Shown: in pieces, positions 35,819 through 47,400 of the stretch
How the letters are laid out: each line of letters opens with the position of its first letter
Position numbering within the stretch: position 1 is the first letter of the stretch
From: Ekhidna lutea
GTDB taxonomy: Bacteria; Bacteroidota; Bacteroidia; Cytophagales; Cyclobacteriaceae
Reading direction: 5' to 3'
DNA: 64,000 nt
Assembly: GCF_900188325.1 (NCBI RefSeq)
Contig: NZ_FZPD01000003.1
Location: forward strand, 62,001-126,000
Program-made: the position numbers and the translations under genes
Notes under the pieces: model-generated
Told to the model about the DNA's origin: nothing
Seen by the model: the letters and a program-made list of their open reading frames with translations, nothing else
Databases searched by the model: none

Positions 35819-38465
35819 AGTCTAAGGCTTCTTTGCGATTATTGACGCCTAATTTACCATAGGTGTTGCGTAAATGGAATTTAACTGTGCTGGTTGATAT
35901 AAATAATTCCTCACCGATCTCACTATTTGTCTTACCATCCAGGCTCAGTTTGAGTACTTCAAACTCCCGCTCGCTGAGCGGAGTGTTTAGCTTGTTATTA
36001 AGATCAATGATATCCAGGTTAATATCAGGAGGTGTGGCGTTTAATTCTTGCAATCGTTTCTGCAACGCTTCGAACCTTAGTTCCTGGGCTTCCAATTCAG
36101 CTCGGTGTTCCAGAATACGAACCCTGATTTTGTAAAACACAAAGCCTGAACCGACAATCAATAATCCACATAAAGAATAGAACCACCAGGTCTCCCAGAA
36201 AGGAGTGCCAATGAAGATAGAAATTGTTCTGGGCTCACTCCACGCACCGTCTCTGTTTCTTGCTTTTACTTTAAATAGGTAATTACCTCCATCTAGATTT
36301 GTATAGTTAGCCTGACGGCTCTTTTCAGCAATGATCCACCCTTTATCCAACCCTTCAAGCTGATAGGCAAATTGGACTTTTTGCCTGGGTGAAAGAGCGG
36401 GAGAGGTGAATTCAAAGGAAAAGAAATTCTCGGTGTAGCTTAGGTTAATTTGGTCGACATAGTCAAGTGACTTCTCAAGTGGATAATCTTGGTTTCTCAC
36501 TTTAAAATCTGTAAAGAAGACCTTAGGAACATCGAATGAAAATTGTATTGAATTCGGATGAAACATGGAATAACCACCGTATGAGCCAACCAACAGATAG
36601 TCATCGATTTTAACAAAGCAACCAGCATGGTCAAGCCCGTCTGCTTTGTTGTAGTTTATGATCTCACCATTTATAGGGTCCATTTTACTAATCCCTTCAT
36701 TAGTACCCAACCACATGGATTGATTTTCATCGAATAGAATTTCCATCACATTGTTGGAAGGTAGGTTTGAATTTGAGGTATTTATCAGCTCTTCCTCATC
36801 ATTTTCGAGCTTGATAAGGCCATTCGAAGAACCGATCCATTTTACCAGATTTTCATCTTCTCGAACCACATAAATGAGTTGGTTTTTTTTGCTGGAAATA
36901 CTCTCTGGCTGGAAATGCGTGGTACTGTTGTTTCTAGGGTCATAAATGACAATGTCTTGATCTGTACTGAACCAGATTTTGCGATCGCTGGCAACCAGCA
37001 TGTCATGATATCGAGGGATATTCTGGCTATTGATCTTAAATAGAGGAGATATTTCATTAGTTACAAGATTTAATTTATAAACCCCACTATATGCTGTCAA
37101 AATCAGTGAGTATTCTGATGTCCATTCATGAATGGATTGCATGACTATTTCTGATTCCGGCATATTTTTAACTCGCAATGGATTGATTTCGCTGGTAGCC
37201 TTATCAAAGTATTTTAATGATCGAAGGACATCAATGATGATGACTTTATCTTCCAATTCCAGCATACCGTAGACCATGTCAGACATTCCGTTGGTAATGA
37301 CCCTTTGATTTTTGGTTTTTTTATCGATCTCCCAAAGACCTTCACCACTCACTCCTGCTAAATATATTTTATCATACTCACCTGTAGCGACTGTAATTCT
37401 TCCGTATTCTTTTTGCGCAAAGTTGAGCGGGACAAAGGGGAACTTGTGTGCATCTCCATCATAGAACGATACCCCATTTACACCCCCGACCCATAGCTTT
37501 TCCTCATCAGCAACTACAGTGTAGGTGAACCCGGGGAATGGTGATTTGTGGTTATCCATATCCGAGTCAATGAATTGGATTTCCTTCTCTTGTGTCTCGT
37601 ATATAGCTAATCCTTTTTTTCGGGCCGCCAACCAATACTCAGTATTCGATTTTTTAGCAATATCAAATGTTCGAATATTTTCGTCCACATCCGAATAGGT
37701 CTCATTCCACATGCCATTATTTATTTGGTACTCATCAATGCCTGCATAGTAGAACCCACCAAGTATCGTGTTTTTATCTGGTTGATAGGCCGCAAATAAC
37801 CCGTGCCGATTGATTTTTTCAAGCGGATGATCTATGACATGGAACCTTTCTTTTTTAGAGTCGAAAGCAATCAGTCCGCTAGTCGTGGCAAGCCACAATG
37901 TGTCCGGTCTCCATTGATCGGGGACAACAGCTCGTATTGCCTTGACACCCTTTTTTTCAACAGAGGCAAACGGGTCATAGTTTTTAGCCTTCCCTGTCTT
38001 TAGATCCAGATTACATAATCCTATCCCATTGTCAAACCCGATCCAAATTTTACCATTTACATCTTCAGCGATTTTTCTCACACGATCGCCTGGAATGCTA
38101 TTGGGGTCATTCGGATCATGTTTGAAGGTTGTAATTGAATCTATTTTGGGATCCAGTATACTTACGCCGTGCGAGTTGGTTCCAATCCATATTAACCCGT
38201 CAGAATCCTGAAAAATGTCATTAATAAGGTCGTCAGGCAGGGCATAGCCATTTTGTTGGTTGTATAGCTTGAATTCATACCCATCGTATCTACACAGGCC
38301 GTTTACTGTGCCCATCCACATAAAGCCTTGCTTGTCTTTGAAAATGCAATGGACACTGTTTGAGGGTAAACCGTCTTCCTTTGTTAGCCTGTGAAATTCC
38401 ATTCGCTGGGCTAAAGACAAATAACCCAGGCCAACACAGAGAAGATATGTAAGGACATTTTTCAC
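35799..38465 (-). CDS. Reg_prop membrane-tethered LuxR-type regulator
   Basis: 888 residues: signal peptide; ~14 Reg_prop beta-propeller repeats (~20-660; for example FKDKQGFMWMGTVNGLCRYDG, FQDSDGLIWIGTNSHGVSI); a Y_Y_Y domain (~680-745, FAYQLEGLDKGWI, ANYTNLDGGNYLFKVKARN); one membrane helix (~755-780); coiled coil; and a C-terminal LuxR HTH ([40 protein letters not shown]). The N-terminal half matches two-component propeller sensors, but the histidine kinase is replaced by a DNA-binding domain. Same operon as the next TPR regulator, 20-base overlap. The ligand may be extracellular. Confidence 0.9.
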   Translation of the reverse strand: MKNVLTYLLCVGLGYLSLAQRMEFHRLTKEDGLPSNSVHCIFKDKQGFMWMGTVNGLCRYDGYEFKLYNQQNGYALPDDLINDIFQDSDGLIWIGTNSHGVSILDPKIDSITTFKHDPNDPNSIPGDRVRKIAEDVNGKIWIGFDNGIGLCNLDLKTGKAKNYDPFASVEKKGVKAIRAVVPDQWRPDTLWLATTSGLIAFDSKKERFHVIDHPLEKINRHGLFAAYQPDKNTILGGFYYAGIDEYQINNGMWNETYSDVDENIRTFDIAKKSNTEYWLAARKKGLAIYETQEKEIQFIDSDMDNHKSPFPGFTYTVVADEEKLWVGGVNGVSFYDGDAHKFPFVPLNFAQKEYGRITVATGEYDKIYLAGVSGEGLWEIDKKTKNQRVITNGMSDMVYGMLELEDKVIIIDVLRSLKYFDKATSEINPLRVKNMPESEIVMQSIHEWTSEYSLILTAYSGVYKLNLVTNEISPLFKINSQNIPRYHDMLVASDRKIWFSTDQDIVIYDPRNNSTTHFQPESISSKKNQLIYVVREDENLVKWIGSSNGLIKLENDEEELINTSNSNLPSNNVMEILFDENQSMWLGTNEGISKMDPINGEIINYNKADGLDHAGCFVKIDDYLLVGSYGGYSMFHPNSIQFSFDVPKVFFTDFKVRNQDYPLEKSLDYVDQINLSYTENFFSFEFTSPALSPRQKVQFAYQLEGLDKGWIIAEKSRQANYTNLDGGNYLFKVKARNRDGAWSEPRTISIFIGTPFWETWWFYSLCGLLIVGSGFVFYKIRVRILEHRAELEAQELRFEALQKRLQELNATPPDINLDIIDLNNKLNTPLSEREFEVLKLSLDGKTNSEIGEELFISTSTVKFHLRNTYGKLGVNNRKEALDYVVKAP

Positions 38466-38529
38466 AAACTAAAGCAGCAACTATAAGTTACGATGATTTT
38501 TTGTCAAAAGGTGGGTTTGCAATATTATA

Positions 38530-40164
38530 TTATGAGCTTTTGACGACATAATCGAGCGCCTCTTTTCGATTATTCACACCTAATTTCCCATATGTATTTC
38601 GAAGGTGAAATTTGACCGTGCTTGTGGATATGAAAAGATCCTCGGCTATTTCAGAGTTAGTCTTCCCTTCAAGGCTAAGTCGAAGGACATCAATCTCTCT
38701 TTCGGATAGCGGAGTGTGAATTTTGTCATTGAGTGAACTAGAGTCTATGTCTACCTCTTTCGGACTAATGTTAAGGTCTAACAAGCGCTTTTCAAGCGCC
38801 TCGATTTGAAGCTCCTGGGCTTCCTTCTCAGCTCTTTGCTTTTTGCTACGCTGGCCATAGAAAGCGATGACAAGTAGAATAAATAGCACACTGCTTGAGC
38901 CAATTACTATGATCATCATTCGGGTATTTGAAAGCTCATTTTCTTTTAATTCCGATTCCAGAGAAAGTCGTTCGATCTCCGCTTCTTTTTGAGCAGTCTG
39001 ATATTCCTGATCAAGCATTAGAATGGCTCGCTGCTTTTGCCTTCTTTGTAATGTGTCATTTAAAGCCTGATGCTTTTTTAAATCCTGATTTGCAGATTTG
39101 AATCGACCCTGCGACTCATGTATTTCTGATCTTTTCGTTAGGATAGCCATTGAGCTTTCAATCAACCCTAATTTTTCAGCTATTTCCAACGCCTCATCAA
39201 GGGTTGATTGTGCTTTTGAGTAATTGCGTAATCCTATGTATGCATCTGCAAGTACATTGGCGGCATCCACTAGATTGCTAGTGGGCGATGCGTCAAAATA
39301 GCTGTAAGCTCGATTTGCAAAGTCAAGTGCCTGATGATATGCTCCTTTCAGAGCATAGATTTGGGATTTAATAATCCACAGCTTTGCCAGGCTCAAACTG
39401 TCATCTATGGCAGTGGACTCGTTTTCTGCCCAGTTTGCATAATATAAAGCACTATCCAATTCACTATTCATAAGATAGGCACTGCTTAGTTTAGATGCCC
39501 TTTGAATATGAATGGTATGATCGCCAGCAATTGTTCTTTTAACTCGAACTCCTTGCCTAAAATAAGATATTGCTTTATCGGCATCTTTCATAGCCAGGTG
39601 TAGTGAGCCAAGGTTGACTAGATCATAAGCTAATGCGACTGTGTCTTTAAGGGCAAAATCAATCTCGTAAGCTTCTTTGAAATAGGTTGAAGCTTTATCA
39701 TAATCTCCAAGATTGCTATAAATGGTTCCTAGCCCTGAAGCTTGATTGGCTATTTCAACCGAGTCATTTTGCTCAACTGTAAAGGTATAAGCCCGTTTGT
39801 AGTAGGGAATAGCTTCAATGTATTTCCCCAAATAGCGGTAGCAAAAGCCAATGTGGCTATAGCATTCCATTGCATTATAAGGGTGCAAAGGGAGCGATTC
39901 TGAGGGGGTTATAGCTTTTAAATAATGTTCAAGCGATGCTTCCACGTCATTGAGGAAGTAATACGCGTCTGCTTGGATTTGATAAACTCTTGAAGCATAT
40001 TCCGTTGCATTGTTTGATAAAATTGAATCACTAAGCAAAAGGACTTTTCTATAGTCATCCTGGCTATAAACAGACTCCAACTTTTGAATTGCTTCATCAT
40101 ACACCTGAGATGTACAAGTGATTGCACTTGAAATGAACAGAAATATTAAACTAAGGCGGGCCAC
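38530..40164 (-). CDS. TPR membrane-tethered LuxR-type regulator (second)
   Basis: 544 residues: short signal peptide, TPRs (~20-390; for example [40 protein letters not shown]), membrane helix (~413-434, [19 protein letters not shown]), coiled coil, and LuxR HTH ending in [17 protein letters not shown]. The HTH is very close to that of the neighbour at 35799 (both have [20 protein letters not shown]), so they probably arose by duplication and may share DNA sites. It begins the operon of three, 64 bases upstream of the second. Upstream (~106 bases) is the secreted caspase gene in the same orientation. Confidence 0.88.
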   Translation of the reverse strand: MARLSLIFLFISSAITCTSQVYDEAIQKLESVYSQDDYRKVLLLSDSILSNNATEYASRVYQIQADAYYFLNDVEASLEHYLKAITPSESLPLHPYNAMECYSHIGFCYRYLGKYIEAIPYYKRAYTFTVEQNDSVEIANQASGLGTIYSNLGDYDKASTYFKEAYEIDFALKDTVALAYDLVNLGSLHLAMKDADKAISYFRQGVRVKRTIAGDHTIHIQRASKLSSAYLMNSELDSALYYANWAENESTAIDDSLSLAKLWIIKSQIYALKGAYHQALDFANRAYSYFDASPTSNLVDAANVLADAYIGLRNYSKAQSTLDEALEIAEKLGLIESSMAILTKRSEIHESQGRFKSANQDLKKHQALNDTLQRRQKQRAILMLDQEYQTAQKEAEIERLSLESELKENELSNTRMMIIVIGSSSVLFILLVIAFYGQRSKKQRAEKEAQELQIEALEKRLLDLNISPKEVDIDSSSLNDKIHTPLSEREIDVLRLSLEGKTNSEIAEDLFISTSTVKFHLRNTYGKLGVNNRKEALDYVVKSS

Positions 40165-40270
40165 TATGCCAAATTAACTTACCGGCCTGAAAAACCTTAG
40201 CAATGTGAAAAAAATTAACTGAATAATTACAATTTGATTTTACTCAGGTCCGTGTTTGGGTTAATTCAAG

Positions 40271-41434
40271 CTATCTGGCAATAAAAACGAAATCACTACC
40301 ATTTTCATCATGCCCAAACGCGCCAAACCGTGGAGTTGACTTCAACCGCTCCATATAAGCATTAATTTCACTAAGGATGAGAATACGATCATCTCCTCCA
40401 TTCGATTTTAGTGCTTCAATGAAATTCCTGGCAAAAGGAGAATGACTTCCAGCTACTCCATCGGAAACATATTCTTTACTTCCTGAAGTCAGATATTTTC
40501 TCGTTTTTTTAGACAGTTTCCTCACCAGATACTCTCTATCGTTTGTTTCCTCATACGCAGCAGATCTTGACGATGCAAGCAACGGGTCAAATGTTCCTCC
40601 AAAACAAACATCCATGGTTAAGAAAATATGCTCGCACGGTATGTTGTTAATATTACTTCTAATCCTATTATGAGAGATGTACGAGTTTTTACTTACATCG
40701 TTTCTTAAAGAATTAGTGGCCACCAAAAATCCTTCACCAAAGACATCATCATACTGACCATGTCCAGCAAAGAAGATGAGTAATTGATCCTGAGGTTTGT
40801 AGTTGATCTGTGCGTATTCCCTCAGTTTGGTCATCACCATATCTTGATTAGCGTCAGTGATAATTTCCACTTTGAACCCATATCGTTCCTCTAGTTCTTT
40901 GCCGATCGCCTCAACATCAAATACTGGGTTAACAAGGTCTGACCAGTTGTCATATTTGTTAATACCGAATAGAAGTGCATAGTCTTGTCGATCAGCCATT
41001 ACCGCATCACCAATAGCGTCCATCCCAACTTTTATATTGCGATATTCGCGTGTAATGCCACCTGTGGTGGTTTTTGCGACAATTTCTATCCAGTTATCTC
41101 CATCCTGCATCCTTAGCGTGAGGTCAAAGTTTGTATTATGTTCATCCTCAATATATGCTGTCCTCGAAGCGATGGGCTCACCATCTTTCTTTCTTTTGAA
41201 GTGTAGCGTGACACTTTCAAGTGGATTGGTGGACATGATGTTTGCTTTTATTTCCAGCTTTTTTTCTTCAGAATTGGTGTACTCCAACCTGGGAGATATC
41301 CAGTCAATTTGTGCATAAGATGCATGCAAGTCGGACTTTAAGTCCACCTGTACCTCATTTGATCTGGATGATACAATTTGGGCACTGGCGATGAACGTCA
41401 GGCATAAAAGAAGAGTATAGATAGATGCTTTCAT
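40271..41434 (-). CDS. Secreted caspase-fold (C14) cysteine protease
   Basis: 387 residues with a signal peptide (YTLLLCLTFIASAQ). Residues ~30-130 are a beta-sandwich-like pre-domain (ESVTLHFKRKKDGEPIA, NWIEIVAKTTTGGIT). The caspase core follows: YALLFGINKYDNW, catalytic His near residue 225 in FFAGHGQYDD, and catalytic Cys near residue 277 in MDVCFGG. Unlike the cytoplasmic caspase at 11566 it is exported. It is 12 bases after the giant Kelch protein and in one operon with it and a Kre9-like protein. It probably acts in the periplasm or outside, perhaps processing its giant partner; that role is inferred. Confidence 0.9.
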   Translation of the reverse strand: MKASIYTLLLCLTFIASAQIVSSRSNEVQVDLKSDLHASYAQIDWISPRLEYTNSEEKKLEIKANIMSTNPLESVTLHFKRKKDGEPIASRTAYIEDEHNTNFDLTLRMQDGDNWIEIVAKTTTGGITREYRNIKVGMDAIGDAVMADRQDYALLFGINKYDNWSDLVNPVFDVEAIGKELEERYGFKVEIITDANQDMVMTKLREYAQINYKPQDQLLIFFAGHGQYDDVFGEGFLVATNSLRNDVSKNSYISHNRIRSNINNIPCEHIFLTMDVCFGGTFDPLLASSRSAAYEETNDREYLVRKLSKKTRKYLTSGSKEYVSDGVAGSHSPFARNFIEALKSNGGDDRILILSEINAYMERLKSTPRFGAFGHDENGSDFVFIAR

Positions 41435-41446
41435 TTCATTAAATAT

Positions 41447-44400
41447 TTAGCGCTTAATGATTATTTTCTTTTGCTGAGGTTTGTGAGACGTGTTTTTGAA
41501 GCTGGCACCATAAAAGTAGAGACCATCTTTTAGATTTAGTTTCTCAACATCCAGTTCAAACGTGTGAATACCTGGAGCAAACTGTCCGTTTGCTATTGTA
41601 TAAACAAGCCGTCCCTGCATGTTATACAGACGTAATTGCAGTTCATATTTCTCCTCGTTTTTAGGGAGTAAAAGTGGAATTTGAGCACGGAAACTAACCG
41701 GGTTTGGATAGATGTCACCCAAAGTAAGCCTGGTTGGAATCACAGTGTAGTTGGGATCTTCCGAATAGTGAATGGAAAATTCATGATGATTATTCATTGC
41801 AAAGGAGTAAGTGCCTGTATTTGACATCTCCGTTGTTTTTCCATTTGTTTCATCTACTAGCCATAGCTTACCACGATTATTGACCATTGAAGGATCCCAG
41901 GATAAAGAAGTCAATCCGGAAATTTGGTTAGACTCCAAATCATAAATCCAAACTTGCTCACTGGTATGCGATTTTATATCGTGGCTAAATTTTGGATAAA
42001 AATATTCATCGACTGTGGTATACATTTCCAGATAGTTTTCAAAACGAGGCACGATCAGCTTGTCAAATTCGTCTTTATTGTTGCTGGCACTGCTATGCAT
42101 ACCAATGGCTGCAACTTCCCTTGAAGTACCATTCCATTTCAGCTCAATTGTTTTAATCCAGCTATTCGCATCAAGGTCTGTTATCTTTTTTGAAGTTTCT
42201 GTTCTCGCTCCTTGCAATCCGGCTATTGGATTTACAGATAAAACCGTGGCAGCATCAGCAAAAACAAAAGCACCTGAAAATGGGTCAAGCGTACTGGACT
42301 CTACGAATTCTCCAATAGTTGTATTATAAATTATGATCCTGCTGACATTAACTGACAAGCTATTGTCGTCAAGAATTTCATCCCAGTTGATACTGACATT
42401 ATATGGATTGCCGATCTGATTCCATCCTTGCTCAAGTGCCATGTCAAAGGGTATGGTACTATTGGTTTGACCTGCGCCAACATTTATTGTCACATCATTC
42501 AGTGAATTAAACCAGTATCCTCTTCCGAGATCTATTCTGGTAAAACCTACCCCCTGATCCTGATATTCACCATCGAGGTACGTCATTAACCTCCATCTTT
42601 TTTTGTATTTAAGGTCGCCGAGCTCATTAAAGATTGATTGAACCAAATTGTCATCAAGTACATAAGGTATACTTATCAGACTCCATTCGCCGAGCTCCAG
42701 ACTGGGTAAAGGCTCGCTGCTTGTTTCACTAAATGTTCTTTTGATGGTGTTGTTTTTTCGTTCAAGGAACGTCACGCCATCATTGGCCTTAACTTCAAAG
42801 ACCACTCCAATATCATCCAGCATGTTTGATAGAATGGTAAACTCAAATTCAGTTGGAGATATTTCTATCATAGGCAGATAGTCAGACCAGCTGGCATCAA
42901 GAATTTCTTTGTGTCGTATTGTGACCGCAGGATCACCAATACCACCTGAAAATTTTACATTAATTACTGCTGAAGTAGCGGTTTCACTGAACTCATCATT
43001 GTATTCCAGTTCTGATATACTTAATGATTGAGATGTGTTTTGCGCTACTACCTGTATGATATCAGAATATGGAGATTCTCCCGAAGAATTTCCGGCTTTA
43101 ATTCTGTATTTATACGTTTCTCCTGCTATTAAATCCTGAATTTTCACAGGGCTGGATGAACCGAGTTGCTCATTGTAGTGAAAGGATTGAAAGTCATCCA
43201 AAGACACCTCCAAAACATAATATTCAGCACCATCGGCTGCATCCCAGTTTGCAGTGAAGACACTTGCCGATGAATTGGATGCATCTCTTGCTACCGGAGT
43301 TTCAGGTGTAGTTAGGAACTCGATCATTTCAGAATTGGGGGATTCGCCGGAAATGTTTTTAGATCTTACACGGATCTGATATTCTTCTCCAGGGCTCAAA
43401 CCAACAACATCAATTAATGCATTTGCCGACAGCAAAGCATTGTATGTTGGGAGTAGCGTTTGAAAGAAATTCTGTGATATGTCAACTACATAATTATCTG
43501 CTCCTGCTATTTCACTCCAGGAAACAGTTGCCGTTGTTTGCCCAATGGCACTGATCTCATTAAGTATTGGCGTATTGGGTGTAGTCAAGACTAAAATTGG
43601 ATCGGACCATGGCGAAGATCCGGAATCATTGTATGAGGAAAGTCGTGCATAATAAGAAACGCCCGCATTCAAATTATCAATAAACTCGGTGGTTTGCCCT
43701 TTGTCTATGACTTTAGGGATATTATCTGCCCCATAACCTTCAATTAGTTGGTTTTTATCAGAAAATGAGTCATCTGTTGATATTTCCAAATAGTAGCCGT
43801 TGAATATTTCTGAAACAGATGCCCAGCTTAAGGTGGCAGTGTTTTGACTAATGTTTGAGACAGGATTTAAAGCGGGCGTTTCCGGCAATGTAAGCATGCT
43901 TAGTGCATCCGAAGATTTCGAAACCCCGGTTTCGTTGTAGGATCGCAAACGCGCGTAATATTGAGAGCCAGCAGTCAGATCTATCACCAACATTGAAGTT
44001 GAGTCTTTAGAAACATCCAGATTTTCCCATCCTGGTAAATAGGTACCTGGAGTGAAATTTATAGTGGTAGCTATGTCTAAATAATAACCGTCCAGAACTT
44101 CAGGAACTTCATTCCAGTTAAGCGTGATGCTGGTTTGAGAGACATTGGTTAATGACGCTGAAGCGGGGAATTCCGGGGTTATGGGTTTGGTTAAAAAATT
44201 GGTTGTTCCAAAATCAGCTGGTTCCATGTCGCCGCTGTTTCCACTGGCATTGCTTGATTGTACTCTGACGTAATATTGAGTGCCGGGTGAAAGCTCATCC
44301 AGTACCTGAAAAGGGACAGCCTGTGGGAAATCAGAAAAAACAGCAGTCTCTTCTTCAAATTCCTCAGATGTATTCAAGTCAATTAAGTAGACGTTTGCAC

Positions 44401-47400
44401 CCAGCGTTGATTGCCAGTTCAGAGATGCGCCTGTTTGACTAATGTTATTCACCAGGCCTACTGTTGGAGCACGTGGTACGGTGGTAAAGGCTAGAATATT
44501 GGAATTAGGTGATTCTCCGGTGCTATTGAATGCTCTGATCCGGGCAAAATACGTTTGCCCTGGCAGCAATCCACTAACTGTAGTTGTTAATTCTGATTGT
44601 GCGAGCTCATTCGGCACCCCGCCACGACCGTATCCTTCAAGCATTAAATTGGCATTACCGAAACTAAAGTCAGTAGATACTTCAAGTTTATAACCCTCAT
44701 AAAACCCCTCTGGCGCATCCCAGCTGAATGTGATTTCATTTTGCGTTATAGAGAGGATAGCTGTTTCTACACTAAAAACAGGAGAAGCAGGTGTCGTTAA
44801 AATGGTAATCTTTTCAGACAACTCAGAGTCACCAGATGTGTTCACAGCTACCAGATAGGCATAGTAGTTTGTTCCTGCCTCCAGTCCGCTTACTTGAATA
44901 GAAGTTTTAGATTTAGCTATATTCAAACCATTGTAATTGGCTAGGAATGCTGTTGAGTCAGTGTGTCCATCATCCAGAGTTGAAATTGAAATACGATATC
45001 CGCTTAGTATCTCCGGCACTGCATTCCACGTTGTAGTAGCAGAAGATTGCGTAACGCCTGTTACTACCTCATCTTGATTATATGTTGGTGCCTGTGGTTT
45101 TGTAAGAAATGGAACTATTTGAGAGTAGGGAGATACACCGGAAGCATTAAATGACTGAATTCTTGCATAATATTTCGTACCCGGAGTTAGGTTTAGAATC
45201 TTCTGGAGCTGTACTACATTGATTTCCTTGCTTTCAAAATCTTCGTGGATCATGGTAGCGTCTTGAAAAGTAGGGTCCTCAGATATGTCTAAATAATATC
45301 CATCAAGAATACCACCAGTCACTTCCCAGTTTAGAAAAGCCTGCGTAGAAGTAAGGTCTGAGATAGCCGCTTCCAATGAAGTAAAAGTAGGTGTAGCTGG
45401 TAAGGTAAGAACGCTGAGGGGAGAGCTGAATCCAGACTCTCCAATTTCATTGATGGCATTCACCCGGTAATAATAATTTGTTCCAGGGTCTAGATTATTA
45501 ATTACCGCCTCTTTATTAGAAGAGGTTTCGTCATAAAGTGTTTCACCAAAGTCATCAGCTAGTGATACCTGAACTTGATACGATCGAGTCCAAGCTTCGT
45601 CACTAGAAAAAGAATATCCATCTTGTCGGATATCTTGAGGGGAATCAACCACTGGCACTCCTGGTATAAACTTTATTTCCCATAAATCATTATAGCTGTC
45701 TTGAGTTGATTTTCTTCCCCCAAAAAGCCAAAGACTTTTATCAATAGGGCCAAAGGTGTGTGCCCTTTGACGGCTGTTTATTGTGTTTAGTTCATCAAAT
45801 ACTCCTTGACTTCCATAGTTAGCAACCACGTTGAAATCTTCAGATCCTCCTACCCATGTCCACAAGTTTAGTTTTGTATCATACTTCCACAAATCATTTA
45901 GGTATCCAGCATATAATTCGCCATCAATTTCAATAACACCAACACCCCCGAAAATCCAAAGATTACCTGAATCATCCATCCAGGTATCGTGTCCATATCG
46001 TGCCGGAGGTAGATTATCCAAACTTGCTACTCCTTTAATTCCAAAGCTAGGAGCCTGGTTAATTAAATTGGGCCCAGATATCCAAGTCCATTGATTTGAA
46101 GAAGGATCATATTTCCATAAATCATTTAAATAGCCAAATTGTGCCTCGCTATCATATCCCTGGCCTCCAAAGAACCACACAGCCCCATCCTGATCTATCT
46201 GAGCATCCATATATCTACGGGCTCCTATCAAGTTGTCAGGGTCAGAAATTCCTTTTTCACCATACGATCCGGGCGTATTTTGGAAGCTATTTCCAGATAG
46301 CCATGTCCACTCTAATGTATTGGGATTGAACTTCCATAGGTCATTATTGAATTGAAAACTCTCATATCCTCCAAAAAGATAGAAGTTTCCTTCATGATCT
46401 GACCAATATGCAGCTGAGCTTCTTGGTCCGGGAATGTGCCCTACACTTGGCTCGCCTTTGGTGCCATAGACACCAGAAGCATTGAGTTCAGAACTGCCGG
46501 CCATCCAGGTGTACACTTGTGATTCTGGATCGTAATTCCACAGATCGTTGAGCCAACCAATATCATCAATCGCATTATTGAAATGGATGCCTCCAAAGAA
46601 CCACAATTTCCCATCCTGACCAGTCCAGGAAGCACCATGCCACCTGTCCCTGGGAACATTGAGTGCATTTCCGATTCCACGTGACCCATATTCACCGTCT
46701 ATGGTTTCAATTTCAGTATTACCTCCAAAATACGTCCAGATATTTTTTGAAACACTGAACTTCCACAAATCATTTAAATAGCCATCTTTTACATTTCCAT
46801 TTATATTTCCACCTATGTACGCACCACCTTGAATCCAAAGGTTTCCGTCAAGATCTGTCCATCGTAGAGCTCCGTTTCGCCCTCCTGGAGTTGGCTGACT
46901 ACCAGCACCTAAATCTCCGTATGTGCCTAATTCATCAGCAGTGGCTGTTGAGTTAAAACCTGAAACCCATGTCCACTCATTTGAAGAGGGCTCATATTTC
47001 CATAAATCATTGTACTGTCCGGTCGTTATCTGGTTTGGAAAATTGCCTCCGAACATCCAGAGGTTATCATCCTTATCAACCCAAATATTACTATGCCACC
47101 TGGCACCTGGCACATAGTCAACAGAGCTTAATCCTTTTTCATTGTAACTTCCCGTACTGCTGGCAAAATCAGACCCGGAATGCCATGCCCATTCTTCAGT
47201 AGTTGGATCAAAGCTCCATAAATCATTTAGGTATTTAGAACTAATACCAAACTTATCATATCCCTGTCCATCAAAAATCCAGAAAATTCCATTTGAATCC
47301 ATCCATTGATTATATCCAGCTCTTCCGCCTGGCCTGAAATCGGCACTATATTCACCCAAAGCTCCAAAAATTCCTTTTTGATTGGCAAGATTGGTTCCAC

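Noticed and set aside
35799-38465. Hybrid two-component system kinase
   Set aside because: The Reg_prop and Y_Y_Y domains match such kinases, but HisKA, HATPase and receiver domains are absent; a LuxR HTH follows the membrane helix.
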